The notes under the pieces: model-generated
The model's database searches: none
Told to the model about the DNA's origin: nothing
What the model saw: the letters and a program-made list of their open reading frames with translations, nothing else
Program-made: the position numbers and the translations under genes
Shown here: positions 19,182 through 27,685 of the stretch, piece after piece
Layout: every line of letters begins with the position of its first letter
Numbering within the stretch: position 1 is the first letter of the stretch
Origin: Myxococcus xanthus
GTDB taxonomy: Bacteria > Myxococcota > Myxococcia > Myxococcales > Myxococcaceae
Reading direction: 5' to 3'
Assembly: GCF_013116825.1 (NCBI RefSeq)
Contig: NZ_JABFNS010000015.1
Span: 1 to 64,000, forward strand
Length of the DNA: 64,000 nt

Positions 19182-20207
19182 CTATTCGAAGGGGATGATG
19201 GACACCTTCGCGCCGGCCTGGATGTCCAGGACCTCCTTGGCTCGCGCGGGCAGGAAGGCCTGGGTGTTCTCCAGCCGGGCCTGGCAGCGCACGGCGCGGA
19301 AGCGGTTGCGGCCGGAGTCACTCTCCGCCGCGACGAGGACGTCATCCCCCTCCAGGTCGAAGTCCCCCTCCCCCACCTTGAGCGTGCGGAACTTGCGCAC
19401 CAGGGAGATGTCGGCGGTGTTGGCCTCGAAGTGGGGACCGCCGTCGAACGGGTCGATGCGCTCCATGTACTTGAAGCCGATGCGCTCCAGCATGCGTTGC
19501 ACGCCGCGCGTCTGCGGGCCCACCTCGCCCAGCACCTTCTGCACGCGCGCGGGGAAGAGCGACGCGTAGATGTCCGAGGCGGGGAAGAGCTCCTTGATGA
19601 ACTCCTTGTTCTGCCGGCTGAGGCGGTCCGCCTCCTGGTAGGTGAGGCCGGTGAACTTCTTGCCGCAGGCCTCCCACAAGAGGCTGCGGCCGTCCGGCAG
19701 CAGCGGCGGCAGCAGCTCCGCCAGCACGCGGGGGCGGAAGAGCCGCCGGTGCATGGCGATGAAGAGGAAGCGCCCGTAGGACAGCTGCTTGCCGGGCTTG
19801 TCCGGCGTGGCGCGGTAGGGCGGGTCCACGACGAGGCCGCCCACCTCGGTGGGGCCCTCGTAGTTGTAGGCGATGGAGAGGACCTTGTGGCGAAGGTGAC
19901 GGGAGAGGGACGCGGAGTAGTGCTCGCGCTCGCTCACCTCGTAATAGATGTGCGGAGCCTCATAGGTGCCGTGCTGCGCGATGATCATCGACGTGCCGAT
20001 GATGAGGCTGTTTCGCACGTCCTCCAGCACGAAGAGGTACTCGCGCTCGAAGGGGTTCTTCACCTTGCCCGCGAAGCTCTTCACCGACGTGTCCACGATG
20101 GCCGACAGCGTTTCCTCGTTGTTCGGCAGGTTCACCGTGTTCAGCACGGCCGCGAGCCTTTTCAGCCCGGGCAGGTCGGTCTTCTGGACGTCACGCAGGA
20201 CAAGCAT
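19182..20207 (-). CDS. astA: Arginine N-succinyltransferase
   Basis: A 341-residue AstA (E. coli protein 344). It transfers succinyl from succinyl-CoA to arginine in the AST arginine-degradation pathway. Recognisable stretches are MLVLRDVQKTDLPGLKRLA, GTSMIIAQHGTYEAPHIYYEV, RHKVLSIAYNYEGPTEVGGL, LPPLLPDGRSLLWEACG and FKYMERIDPFDGGPHFEA. I chose the Met at 20207; the frame continues 19 codons upstream but would overlap a good -10 box. The other ast genes are not in the window. Confidence 0.9.
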   Translation of the reverse strand: MLVLRDVQKTDLPGLKRLAAVLNTVNLPNNEETLSAIVDTSVKSFAGKVKNPFEREYLFVLEDVRNSLIIGTSMIIAQHGTYEAPHIYYEVSEREHYSASLSRHLRHKVLSIAYNYEGPTEVGGLVVDPPYRATPDKPGKQLSYGRFLFIAMHRRLFRPRVLAELLPPLLPDGRSLLWEACGKKFTGLTYQEADRLSRQNKEFIKELFPASDIYASLFPARVQKVLGEVGPQTRGVQRMLERIGFKYMERIDPFDGGPHFEANTADISLVRKFRTLKVGEGDFDLEGDDVLVAAESDSGRNRFRAVRCQARLENTQAFLPARAKEVLDIQAGAKVSIIPFE

Positions 20208-20245
20208 GGGGACACTCGGGGCGCCCCCGGAACGGAGCGCCGGAA

Positions 20246-20280
20246 AGTGCGGACTATACCCCACACCTGCCGCCAGTCAG
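20246..20280 (-). promoter_or_regulatory. Putative sigma-70-type promoter of astA
   Basis: On the minus strand there is a -10 box TATAGT (20258-20253). CTGACT stands as a -35 candidate 16 bases upstream (20280-20275). A transcript would start near 20246, about 40 bases before the chosen AstA start, which supports the shorter reading frame. Confidence 0.45.
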
Positions 20281-20368
20281 CCTGAAGGTTGGCCGGCGTG
20301 TTGATGACGCGACGTGTTGCTGCCGGCTTGCCAGGACGCCCGGAGTGTGTCAGCCGCCCTGCGCTCGA

Positions 20369-20390
20369 CGTGAAACATGGCGTGAAACAT
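20369..20390. repeat. Tandem 10-bp repeat CGTGAAACAT in astA / lyase intergenic region
   Basis: CGTGAAACAT occurs twice, separated by GG, in the 313-base divergent region between astA and the polysaccharide lyase gene. Each copy equals one arm of a ParB parS-type palindrome, but here the arms are in direct orientation. It could be an operator. Apart from this and the astA promoter, I see nothing else in 20208-20520 except the lyase ribosome site at its end. Confidence 0.4.
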
Positions 20391-20520
20391 CCAAGGCCTT
20401 GCATGCCCGCCTGCCCACTTGCCGGCCCAGCGGGAAGGATTTCGCGGGGGAATGAAGCAAGGAATGGTTTGCGATACGGTGTGCTGGTTGTTGCATTCCA
20501 AACCTTTGCGAGGATGTATT

Positions 20521-21567
20521 TTGAGAGCCTTTGTCCCCGGATGGCTTGTGATGTGGTGCGTCCCCGGGCTCGCCATGGCTGGCGTCGTGTGGCGGGGGGA
20601 CTTCGAGACGGGAGACCGCTCGCAGTACTCCCGCGCGCAGATGGTGAACGCGGACCGGCTGCAGGTGGTGACGTCCCCCGTGGCCGAGGGCAAATACGCG
20701 CTGAAGGCGACGGTGCACCAGGGCGACGACCCCATCAACGCCAGCGGGAATCGCAACGAGCTGGTCTACATCAGCAACGAGCCGGTGGGCTCGGAGTACT
20801 ACTACCGCTGGAAGGTGATGTTCGCGAACGACTTCCCCAGCGTGGACACCTGGCAGCTCTTCACCCAGTGGCACCACGACGGCTGCTGTGGTTCGCCGCC
20901 GGTGGAGTTCTACGTGAAGGGGGAGGAAATCCGGCTGTCGCTCCCTGGCACCAATGAGATTCCGTGGCGCACGAAGCTCACCCGAGGCGTGTGGCACGAG
21001 TTCATCCTGCACGCGAAGTGGTCATCCGACCCGAAGGTGGGCTTCGTCGAGCTGTGGCACAACAAGGAGCTGGTGCTGCCCAAGCGCGGCGCGATGACGA
21101 TGTACTCGGGGCAGCGGAACTACCTGAAGCTCGGCCTCTACCGGAGCGACACCGTGAAGCCGGTGGGCGTCGTCTACCATGATGGTTTCATCCAGGCGAC
21201 GGCGCTGTCGGACGTGCTGGAGCCGGAGCCCATGGATGCGGGGACGCCGATGGACGCCGGCTCGCCGGTGGATGCGGGCTCGCCCATGGACGCGGGCTCA
21301 CCCGAGGATGCGGGCAGCGTGGACCCGGACCCTGTCGACGCGGGTGGGGCAGAGGAGCCAGGGCCGCGGCCGGAGGCGGACGCGGGGACGCCTGCCTGGG
21401 ACGCGGGCACGGAGCCTGGGCCGAACGTGCCCCCGCCCGGAGGCATCTCCTCGGATGAGGGCGTCGCTGCACAGTCGGGGTGCAGCAGCACCGGTGGCCC
21501 CGTGGCGGCCTTCGCGCTGCTGGGGCTGATGGGGCTGGCGGGTTACCGCCGTCGCCGCAGGAGCTGA
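20521..21567 (+). CDS. Secreted polysaccharide lyase with MYXO-CTERM anchor
   Basis: A 348-residue protein. I take the TTG at 20521 as start: GCGAGGA sits 6 bases before it, and it gives a compact signal peptide (MRAFVPGWLVMWCVPGLAMA). Residues about 25-225 match the heparin-lyase-like jelly-roll family (ELVYISNEPVGSEYYYRWKVMF, WQLFTQWHHDG, WHEFILHAKWSSD, YLKLGLYRSD). Next comes a Pro/Asp-rich linker of repeated MDAGSP/VDAGSP units, about 80 residues long. The tail is a MYXO-CTERM signal: a Cys after QSG, a hydrophobic helix, then RRRRRS. This predicts export, tail processing and surface anchoring. Upstream in-frame ATGs would add residues without a proper signal peptide. Confidence 0.82.
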   Translation: MRAFVPGWLVMWCVPGLAMAGVVWRGDFETGDRSQYSRAQMVNADRLQVVTSPVAEGKYALKATVHQGDDPINASGNRNELVYISNEPVGSEYYYRWKVMFANDFPSVDTWQLFTQWHHDGCCGSPPVEFYVKGEEIRLSLPGTNEIPWRTKLTRGVWHEFILHAKWSSDPKVGFVELWHNKELVLPKRGAMTMYSGQRNYLKLGLYRSDTVKPVGVVYHDGFIQATALSDVLEPEPMDAGTPMDAGSPVDAGSPMDAGSPEDAGSVDPDPVDAGGAEEPGPRPEADAGTPAWDAGTEPGPNVPPPGGISSDEGVAAQSGCSSTGGPVAAFALLGLMGLAGYRRRRRS

Positions 21568-22204
21568 GCCTCTCGGGGCGCGCGGGCCCCGGGCTCACGC
21601 GCCATCGTGGGGAAAAGTGAGGGACGCGGCGCGCTCCTCGTGTCCGGAGCGCTCGCACCCACGGGCGAGGTCGGCTCGTCCGGGAAGGTTCGTCCGGCCC
21701 TGAAGTGGCGCGGCGCTCTCGGTCGAGCCATGGACCCGACGTGATACGTCTCATGCCTCGCCGTGTCGATGCCGGGGCGGCCGGTGGAGCGCTACTCCAG
21801 GCGTGAAATCCAACGTCATTTCTGACGGACTCGGAGTGCGCCTGACGTGTCAGCAGCGCTCCGTGCCGCTCCTCTGCTCGTGAGCAGCAAGGCCAATGAC
21901 CTGACAGGTCTGAAAGGGGCCCCTCGGGTGCGGACTCGCCCGTCACGGCCCGTTCCGTGGCGCTCCCTGGCCTGGCTGTGGGAGGTGGCGACCTGATGCG
22001 GCGGGTCCAGGTATCCACACGATTCCATGTGCTGCGGCTGGAATGGAGGCGGGTTGTGTCTTGGATTGGGGTGGGCTCAAGCGTTCGGGAGCAATGAATT
22101 GCATGAAGGGCATGGCGTGCCGGTGGTTGGCGCTGACGCGTCAGTCGCAGGGTGCAATTCCAGGCTCGATGCGAGCTTCAGAGGAAGCGAGGGCTGGGTA
22201 ATCG
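21568..22204. other. Long intergenic region with two near-identical palindromes
   Basis: No convincing gene is visible. It contains CTGACGTGTCAG at 21842-21853 and a perfect palindrome CTGACGCGTCAG at 22133-22144. A third small dyad, GACCTGACAGGTC, lies near 21898-21910, and CTGCTC/GAGCAG makes a short hairpin. The palindromes lie about 380 and 90 bases upstream of the predicted sigma-54 start at 22232, a normal range for activator binding sites. Confidence 0.45.
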
Positions 22205-22221
22205 ATGGCATGTGCGTTGCT
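22205..22221 (+). promoter_or_regulatory. Strong sigma-54 promoter candidate
   Basis: TGGCATG-N4-TTGCT, with GG at 22207-22208 and GC at 22219-22220 exactly ten bases apart. It differs from the consensus TGGCACG-N4-TTGCW at one base. The predicted start is near 22232, 85 bases before the 22317 gene. Confidence 0.7.
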
Positions 22222-22239
22222 TTGGTGGGCGTCAGGCAG

Positions 22240-22278
22240 GATGAACCTCTTGCCGTGAACCCGATGTGAGGGTTCATC
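22240..22278 (+). promoter_or_regulatory. Leader RNA with two alternative hairpins
   Basis: GGGTTCATC (22270-22278) can pair with GATGAACC (22240-22247) or with TGAACCC (22256-22262, 7 bp, 7-base loop). The two pairings exclude each other. The element lies near the 5' end of the predicted transcript and before the ribosome site. It may stabilise the message or switch it. Confidence 0.4.
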
Positions 22279-22316
22279 AACGACACACGACAGCCATACG
22301 AAGGGATTGGTTTGAC

Positions 22317-22913
22317 ATGGTAAAGATCAGCTTCCTGATTGATTCCACCAAGCTTCCCAAGGGGGGCTCCTCCGTCAGTACCGCGGTCGCGGTTACCCAT
22401 CCGCCGTTCCTCCTGAACGACAAGACCCATCCGAACCAAAGTGACCCCGACTATGCGGTGCCCGTCCCGAGTGGGGAGAGCGTCCGCATCTACATCCAAG
22501 AGGCGAACTACGGCTCGACCGTGGGGCTCGCGCCCAATGGCATCATCGTGCATGCGTTCAACAACGCGCCGGTCTCGGACGCGCTCATGAATGACGCCAC
22601 GAAGCGGCCCATCGACATCCCCAACTTCGATCTGGATCTGGGCCCGATTCCGGACTTCATCGGTTACGTCGGCGATAGCCCGAAGTGGACCCAGACGCCT
22701 CCCTCCTGGAGCAACTGGCCCAACGAGCCGCTCATCGACCAGGAGCTCCGGGCGAGCTGGACGCCCACCTTCGTTCCGTACGTCACGTTCAATGCCAGCA
22801 AGCTCGTGAGCGGTTTGCTCGAGTACGGAGTGGTGTTCGCGCTGACGAAGGACGGGGCGAACGTCCAGTACTTCTACTTCGACCCCTTCCTCAAGATCGG
22901 TTCGTCGAGCTGA
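22317..22913 (+). CDS. Sigma-54-driven cytosolic protein, possible AidA/PixA-like
   Basis: A 198-residue protein starting MVKISFLIDSTKL, with no signal peptide or membrane segment. It looks beta-rich, has many Pro, Asn and Trp, and ends YFYFDPFLKIGSSS. The start and the C-terminal YFxFDPxLxI pattern faintly recall the AidA/PixA inclusion-body protein family. This is a weak pattern match, and I would call it unknown without a profile search. Preceded by a near-consensus sigma-54 promoter and a structured leader, which suggests strong, condition-specific expression. Its upstream region is less GC-rich than the surroundings. Confidence 0.6.
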   Translation: MVKISFLIDSTKLPKGGSSVSTAVAVTHPPFLLNDKTHPNQSDPDYAVPVPSGESVRIYIQEANYGSTVGLAPNGIIVHAFNNAPVSDALMNDATKRPIDIPNFDLDLGPIPDFIGYVGDSPKWTQTPPSWSNWPNEPLIDQELRASWTPTFVPYVTFNASKLVSGLLEYGVVFALTKDGANVQYFYFDPFLKIGSSS

Positions 22914-23042
22914 TAATCCCTTCAGCGCACGCGCGCCCCCCGCAAGCCGGTTGCTGTTGATGACGCTGGACTTGCACGACGCCGCGCGGAAAGCCACCGC
23001 TGCCGTCCGGGCCTCGATGGAACCCGGGCGGCCAGCGGCGGC

Positions 23043-23065
23043 CCCGCGCCATCTGATGGCGCGGG
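23043..23065 (+). terminator. Long hairpin downstream of the 22317 gene
   Basis: An 11-bp perfect inverted repeat (CCCGCGCCATC / GATGGCGCGGG) has a single central base, effectively closing with a small CATCTGATG loop. It lies about 130 bases after the 22317 stop. There is no T-run. The rest of 22914-23215 shows nothing I can name. Confidence 0.4.
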
Positions 23066-23215
23066 CGCTCGAGTGGGGGCGCATGCCTCGTCCCTCTCCG
23101 GCCTGGCACCAGTGCCCTCGCAGGGGGTTGATGTCGCTTCGTCGTGGCGCGCGGACCATGCAATATCGGCGCTTCCGGTGCGTAGTTCGAGCAGGTCCTC
23201 CCCCGGGGAACGCCC

Positions 23216-24811
23216 ATGCGACACAGTCTCTACCTCCCGCTCTGTACCTTGCTGGCCTGTGCCCACACGCAACCCGTGGCCGCGCCCGCTTCGTCTCCAG
23301 CCCCTGCCGTGCAGTCGGCGCCAGCAGACCCCGAGTCCCAGCTCCGCGAGGCGTTGCAGCGGGCTGGCAGGGCGATGGAGGCCGGGCGTTTCGACGCCGC
23401 GCTCTCGGAGATGCAGCGGCTGTGGGAGGGGGGCCGCCAGACGGACGAAGTGGCATGGTTCGCCGCCTACGCCTCGCTGGGGACGGGCGACGACGCCGCG
23501 GCCTTCCAGTGGCTGGAGCGCGCCGTCGAGCGGGGGATGGGCTCGCCGGGCGACCTGCTGCACGACAAGTCCCTGGAGCCGTTGCGGCGGATGCCGGGCT
23601 ACGACGCGCTGGTGGCGCGGGCGCGAGAGAACGCGTTGAAGGCGCGCGCCGAGGGCAACGTTGGGGCAGGGCTGGAGCAGGCGACGCCCGCCGAGGCGGG
23701 GCTGTCGGAGCCGGCGCTCGCGGCCTTCGTGAAGGCGGCCGAAGAATCGGGCTCGTCGGCCCTGGTGGTGCTCCGCCACGGCAAGTTGGTGGGGGAGTGG
23801 TACTTCGGCGGCGAGACGCAGCGCATCGAGTCCATGTCCGCCACCAAGGGCGTGGTGGCGCTGGCCATCGGTCTGCTCATCGACGACGGCCGCATTCCCT
23901 CCGTCGACGCGCCTGTCTCCACCTTCTTCCCGGAGTGGAAGGACGGCCTCAAGGGGAAGGTCACCTTGCGGCACCTGCTCAGCCACACCTCGGGGCTGGC
24001 AGCGAACGCCAGCGCGATGGACATCTACCAGTCGCCGGACTTTGTCCGCTACGCGCTGGAAAGCCACGTGGTGGACGCTCCGGGCAGCCGGTTCTTCTAC
24101 AACAACAAGGCCACCAACCTGCTGGCGGGCGTGGTGGAGCGCGCCTCGGGCGAGAAGCTGGACGCGTACCTGATGCGCCGCCTCTTCGAGCCGCTCGGCA
24201 TCCGTGATGTGTTCTGGCAGAAGGACCCGTCTGGCAACCCGCTGGGCATGTCCGGCCTGCGCCTGCACCCCGTGGACTTCGCCAAGGTGGGCCAGTTGAT
24301 GCTCCAGCGGGGCGTCTGGCAGGGGCAGCGCATCCTGAGCGAAGCGTGGATTCGTGAGTGCACCGCCGCGTCGTCTCAGCCCCACAATCCGGCGGCGGGG
24401 CTGCTGTGGTGGCTCGTGTATGAGAAGTCCTTCCGGGTGCTCGGCCAGGACATGGTGGACGAGGCGCGCCGCAACGGGATGCCGGAGGCGACGCTGGCGC
24501 GCCTGCGGGACATGGTGGGGCAGCCGATTCCATCGGGTGACTTCATGCGGCGCCTCTCCGAGCGGCTGGGAGGGATGAAGGGCGTGATGGCGCTCATGGA
24601 GAAGAGCGCTCGCGTGCCCCTGCGTACGCAGGTGGAGGGGGCGCCGAAGGCCTACTCCGCGCGAGGCTCCTACGGTCAGCTCCTGTTGGTGGCGCCGGAG
24701 CAGGGCCTGGTCGTGGTGCGCATGGCGGTGCCGGACGGACGGGTGCCCGAGGACGTCATGGAGTTCTCCGCCTTCAATGAGCTGGCCCTGTCGCTGGTAC
24801 CTCCGTCCTGA
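23216..24811 (+). CDS. Serine beta-lactamase/esterase-like lipoprotein
   Basis: A 531-residue lipoprotein (lipobox LLAC). After an Ala/Pro linker come about 110 residues of helical, TPR-like sequence (FDAALSEMQRLWEGG ... DDAAAFQWLERAVERG). The class C beta-lactamase/penicillin-binding-like hydrolase follows from about residue 160. The SxxK motif is SATKG within IESMSATKGVVALAIG, and the Tyr motif is FYNNKATNLLAGVVER (YxN). HLLSHTSGL is also typical. This family includes esterases, DD-peptidases and lactonases, so beta-lactam hydrolysis should not be assumed. Probably periplasmic or outer-membrane bound. Confidence 0.85.
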   Translation: MRHSLYLPLCTLLACAHTQPVAAPASSPAPAVQSAPADPESQLREALQRAGRAMEAGRFDAALSEMQRLWEGGRQTDEVAWFAAYASLGTGDDAAAFQWLERAVERGMGSPGDLLHDKSLEPLRRMPGYDALVARARENALKARAEGNVGAGLEQATPAEAGLSEPALAAFVKAAEESGSSALVVLRHGKLVGEWYFGGETQRIESMSATKGVVALAIGLLIDDGRIPSVDAPVSTFFPEWKDGLKGKVTLRHLLSHTSGLAANASAMDIYQSPDFVRYALESHVVDAPGSRFFYNNKATNLLAGVVERASGEKLDAYLMRRLFEPLGIRDVFWQKDPSGNPLGMSGLRLHPVDFAKVGQLMLQRGVWQGQRILSEAWIRECTAASSQPHNPAAGLLWWLVYEKSFRVLGQDMVDEARRNGMPEATLARLRDMVGQPIPSGDFMRRLSERLGGMKGVMALMEKSARVPLRTQVEGAPKAYSARGSYGQLLLVAPEQGLVVVRMAVPDGRVPEDVMEFSAFNELALSLVPPS

Positions 24812-24897
24812 CGGCACCCGGGGCCGGGCGGTGTGCCCGCCCGCTTGCCCGCCCGTGTGCTTGCGCGGGCGGGCCTGTGGCATAAAGCCCGTCCTGC

Positions 24898-26181
24898 ATG
24901 CAGCCACCTCGCCGCGTTTCGCTCGTCCTGAGCTACCAGTACCCGGGCAAGTACGCCTTCACCGTGCTGGCGGGCGCGGTGGAGTCGGACCCGGCCCTGG
25001 CGGATGTGACGCTCCACTTCCCGCGCAGCCGCGAGACGCTGCTGGACACGATTCGCGAGCGCGCGGACGCCGGAGACACGGTGGTGGCGGCGTGGTCTTT
25101 CTACTCGGCCAGCTTCGCCCCGGCGGCGGAGGAGCTGGCATGGGTGCGTGAGCGGCTGGAGGGGCGGCAGGTGCTGTGTATCGCCGGCGGCGTACACGCT
25201 ACGGCGGAGACGCTGCAGACGCTCCAGGCGGGCTTCGACCTCGTCGCGGTAGGTGAGGGTGAGTACTCCCTGCGCGCCTTGCTCGGCCGGGTGCTGCGGG
25301 GCGAGGAGCCGCGTGACACGCACGGCGTCGCGTACCTGGAGGACGGAAAGCTGGTGCAGCACGGCCGAGGGGAGGGCGTGCAACTGGACGACTTCCCGCC
25401 CTTCGCGGCGCGCAACGGGCAGTACGGCGCCATCGAGATTACGCGCGGCTGCATCTACGCGTGTCGCTTCTGCCAGACGCCGTTCATGAGCAAGGCGCGC
25501 TTCCGCCACCGCTCCGTGGCCAACGTGGCGCACTGGGCGCGGGAGCTGCGGCGCTCGGGGCGGAGAGACATCCGCTTCATCACGCCCACCTCCATGTCCT
25601 ACGGAACCGCGGACGAGTCGGTGAACCTGGACGCGGTGGAGGCACTGCTCGCCGCGGTGAAGGAGGCCATGGCGCCCGATGGGCGCGTCTACTACGGCAC
25701 CTTCCCGTCGGAGGTCCGCCCCGAGCACGTCACGCCCGAGGCGCTGGCGCTGCTCAAGCGCTACGTCCACAACGACAACCTCATCATCGGCGGCCAGTCC
25801 GGCTCCGAGCGCATCCTTCAGAGCACCCGCCGGGGGCACGACGTGGAGACGGTGGTGCGCGCCACCCGCATCGCGGTGGAGTGTGGCTTCGTGCCCAACG
25901 TGGACTTCATCCTCGGGCTGCCCGGCGAGGAGCCCGCGGACGTGGAGGCCACGGTGGCGCTGATGGAGAAGTTGGCGGGCCTGGGCGCGCGCGTGCATGG
26001 GCATACATTCATGCCGCTGCCGGGGACGCCCTTCCGTGATGCGCCGCCCGGGTCGGTGGATGAGGCGACACAGCGCAAGCTGGACCGGCTGGCCTCGCAG
26101 GGGCGCTTGTATGGGCACTGGAAGCAGCAGGTCGCGCTCGCCGAGGGCATTGCCTCACGCCGCCGCCCGCGTGCGGGGTAG
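24898..26181 (+). CDS. B12-binding-domain radical SAM protein
   Basis: A 427-residue protein. The N-terminal part has a cobalamin-binding-like Rossmann region (AGDTVVAAWSFYSAS, CIAGGVHATAETL, FDLVAVGEGEYSLRALL). The radical SAM core has CIYACRFC (CxxxCxxC) preceded by AIEITRG. Later stretches IIGGQSGSERILQSTRRGH and FVPNVDFILGLPGEEPADV fit the MJ_1487-type subfamily of B12-binding radical SAM proteins, whose reaction is not established. Single gene, with no biosynthetic partners next to it. Confidence 0.85.
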   Translation: MQPPRRVSLVLSYQYPGKYAFTVLAGAVESDPALADVTLHFPRSRETLLDTIRERADAGDTVVAAWSFYSASFAPAAEELAWVRERLEGRQVLCIAGGVHATAETLQTLQAGFDLVAVGEGEYSLRALLGRVLRGEEPRDTHGVAYLEDGKLVQHGRGEGVQLDDFPPFAARNGQYGAIEITRGCIYACRFCQTPFMSKARFRHRSVANVAHWARELRRSGRRDIRFITPTSMSYGTADESVNLDAVEALLAAVKEAMAPDGRVYYGTFPSEVRPEHVTPEALALLKRYVHNDNLIIGGQSGSERILQSTRRGHDVETVVRATRIAVECGFVPNVDFILGLPGEEPADVEATVALMEKLAGLGARVHGHTFMPLPGTPFRDAPPGSVDEATQRKLDRLASQGRLYGHWKQQVALAEGIASRRRPRAG

Positions 26182-26229
26182 GGGCAGCGCGGAGCGGGCA
26201 AGACAGACCTGACGTCTAGGATTCGCGGA

Positions 26230-26901
26230 ATGCGAACCTGTCTGCTCCGAATGCTCCCAGTGCTTGCTGTGCTTTGGCTGGGGTGTTCCACCTCGGTCAA
26301 GCCGCCCATGCAGCAGGCCTGGGATGACGCGGAACTGGAGTGCTGGACTCCGCACGAGGACCAGTGTGTGTCCTTGCTGTGTCTGGGCGACGCGTGTGGC
26401 TTCTACCGTTGCGCGGACCTGCCTGGGGAGGTGGAGCTGGCGCGCTTTCCGCCCGCCCGTCCACCCGTGGCTGCCGCGGCGCCTGGCCGAGGTCCCCGGC
26501 GAAACTGGGGCCTCGGGCAGCAGTTGCCTCGGGGCGCTGTCATGGTGTTCCCCAGCTGGGGTGGCGCGCCTGGACGAGTCATCCCGCCGTCACATCGGCT
26601 GCCGCCCGGACGCTGGGAGAAGCACCACGTCTTTCCCCAGGCACCAGAACTCGCCCAATGGTTCACGCAGCGGGGCATCAAGATTCACGACTACACGATG
26701 CCGATACCGCGAGAGCTCCATCGACGCATTCACGGTGGTGCGGGAGCCGGTGGTGCCTGGAACGAAGCCTGGCGTGCGTACATGCGGCGGAACAGTGGGG
26801 CGAGTCCTGAAGAGATTTTCAAACACGCCGGAGAGTTGATCTACCGCTTCGAGCTGCTTGGTGGGCCGATTCGCCCGTACTATTCCAGGCCCGGAACATG
26901 A
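26230..26901 (+). CDS. SitA6-type polymorphic toxin lipoprotein (TIGR02269/DUF2380)
   Basis: A 223-residue lipoprotein with lipobox WLGC. The N-terminal part has several cysteines (ELECW, QCVSLLCLGDACGFYRC). The C-terminal 95 residues carry an HNH-like toxin pattern: RWEKHHVFPQ, then IPRELHRRIHGG, GGAWNEAW and LIYRFEL. This is the myxobacterial paralogous lipoprotein family known as SitA6/DUF2380. These toxins pass between kin by TraAB outer-membrane exchange and kill siblings lacking the matching immunity protein. The stop overlaps the next gene's ATG (ATGA), and that gene encodes the expected immunity family. Nuclease activity is my inference from the His-rich motif. Confidence 0.82.
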   Translation: MRTCLLRMLPVLAVLWLGCSTSVKPPMQQAWDDAELECWTPHEDQCVSLLCLGDACGFYRCADLPGEVELARFPPARPPVAAAAPGRGPRRNWGLGQQLPRGAVMVFPSWGGAPGRVIPPSHRLPPGRWEKHHVFPQAPELAQWFTQRGIKIHDYTMPIPRELHRRIHGGAGAGGAWNEAWRAYMRRNSGASPEEIFKHAGELIYRFELLGGPIRPYYSRPGT

Positions 26902-27626
26902 CCCTTCGTGTGTTTGAACTCTCCCAGGACAGCGCGATGTGGCCCCGAATCAACGGGAGCTTCAACGCCGCGCACAGGTGGGGACTGCCTGGGTTGGCGG
27001 GGTGCCCTGGCTGTGGGGTGACCTGGGCCTCCTCGGGCCACCAGTACCCCGCTGTCGATTTGTCGAACCTGCCTGCGCAGAGCGAACTCCTGAAGGCCCG
27101 GCCCGAACCTTTCGAGGAGTTCGCGAGGCTGCGTGAGTTGGTCCGCCCCCTGGCTCCGCCAGGCGCGCTGCTGCCTCCAGGGACATTGTTTGGCCCGCTG
27201 GTTGGAACTGCCTCGGGACGATTCGCCGACTTCGAAACGCAGGGGAGCATGCTGCTGGTGGTTCGCCGGGAAGCGCTGGAACGGCTCCAGGTGGAAGGTG
27301 TGCGCGGCCTCGTTGGCTGCAAGACGGAGCTGCGCTTTCGGCAGAAGGACCCGCCGGAACTCTTGGAGCTTCAGCTCGAGCCACGAGGACAACTGCACCC
27401 GGACTGCTATCCGCCGGATCTGCCTCTACCGTGCGACACCTGTGGCCGGTTCAAACTCACGCTGCCAGACGAGCCCATCCTCGACGCGGCCTCGCTGCCC
27501 ACGGACCGCGATGTCTTCCGTGTGGGCAACTTCGCGACCGTGATGGTGGGCACCGAGCGCTTCAAGGATGCGGTGCAGCGCCTGGGCCTGGAGGGCATCA
27601 CCTTCCGCGAGCTCCCCACCCGTTAG
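26898..27626 (+). CDS. SitI6-type double-CXXCG immunity protein
   Basis: A 242-residue cytosolic protein with two widely spaced zinc-ribbon halves: CPGCG (about residue 35) and CDTCG (about residue 180). This is the signature of the Myxococcus double-CXXCG paralogous family (TIGR02264), which provides immunity to cognate SitA6-type toxins. It starts four bases inside the toxin gene, so translation is coupled, as expected for protection. The C-terminal half (RDVFRVGNFATVMVGTERFKDAV) is typical of the family. Confidence 0.85.
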   Translation: MTLRVFELSQDSAMWPRINGSFNAAHRWGLPGLAGCPGCGVTWASSGHQYPAVDLSNLPAQSELLKARPEPFEEFARLRELVRPLAPPGALLPPGTLFGPLVGTASGRFADFETQGSMLLVVRREALERLQVEGVRGLVGCKTELRFRQKDPPELLELQLEPRGQLHPDCYPPDLPLPCDTCGRFKLTLPDEPILDAASLPTDRDVFRVGNFATVMVGTERFKDAVQRLGLEGITFRELPTR

Positions 27627-27685
27627 CGCCCGGGCCTTCACTTCCACGGGCCTCCGCTCCGCCAGGCGCTTAGGATGGGGGCGCG

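Noticed and set aside
21226-21330. Short repeats that resemble an array
   Set aside because: They are in-frame codons for repeated MDAGSP/VDAGSP linker units of the lyase, without spacers, so not a CRISPR array.
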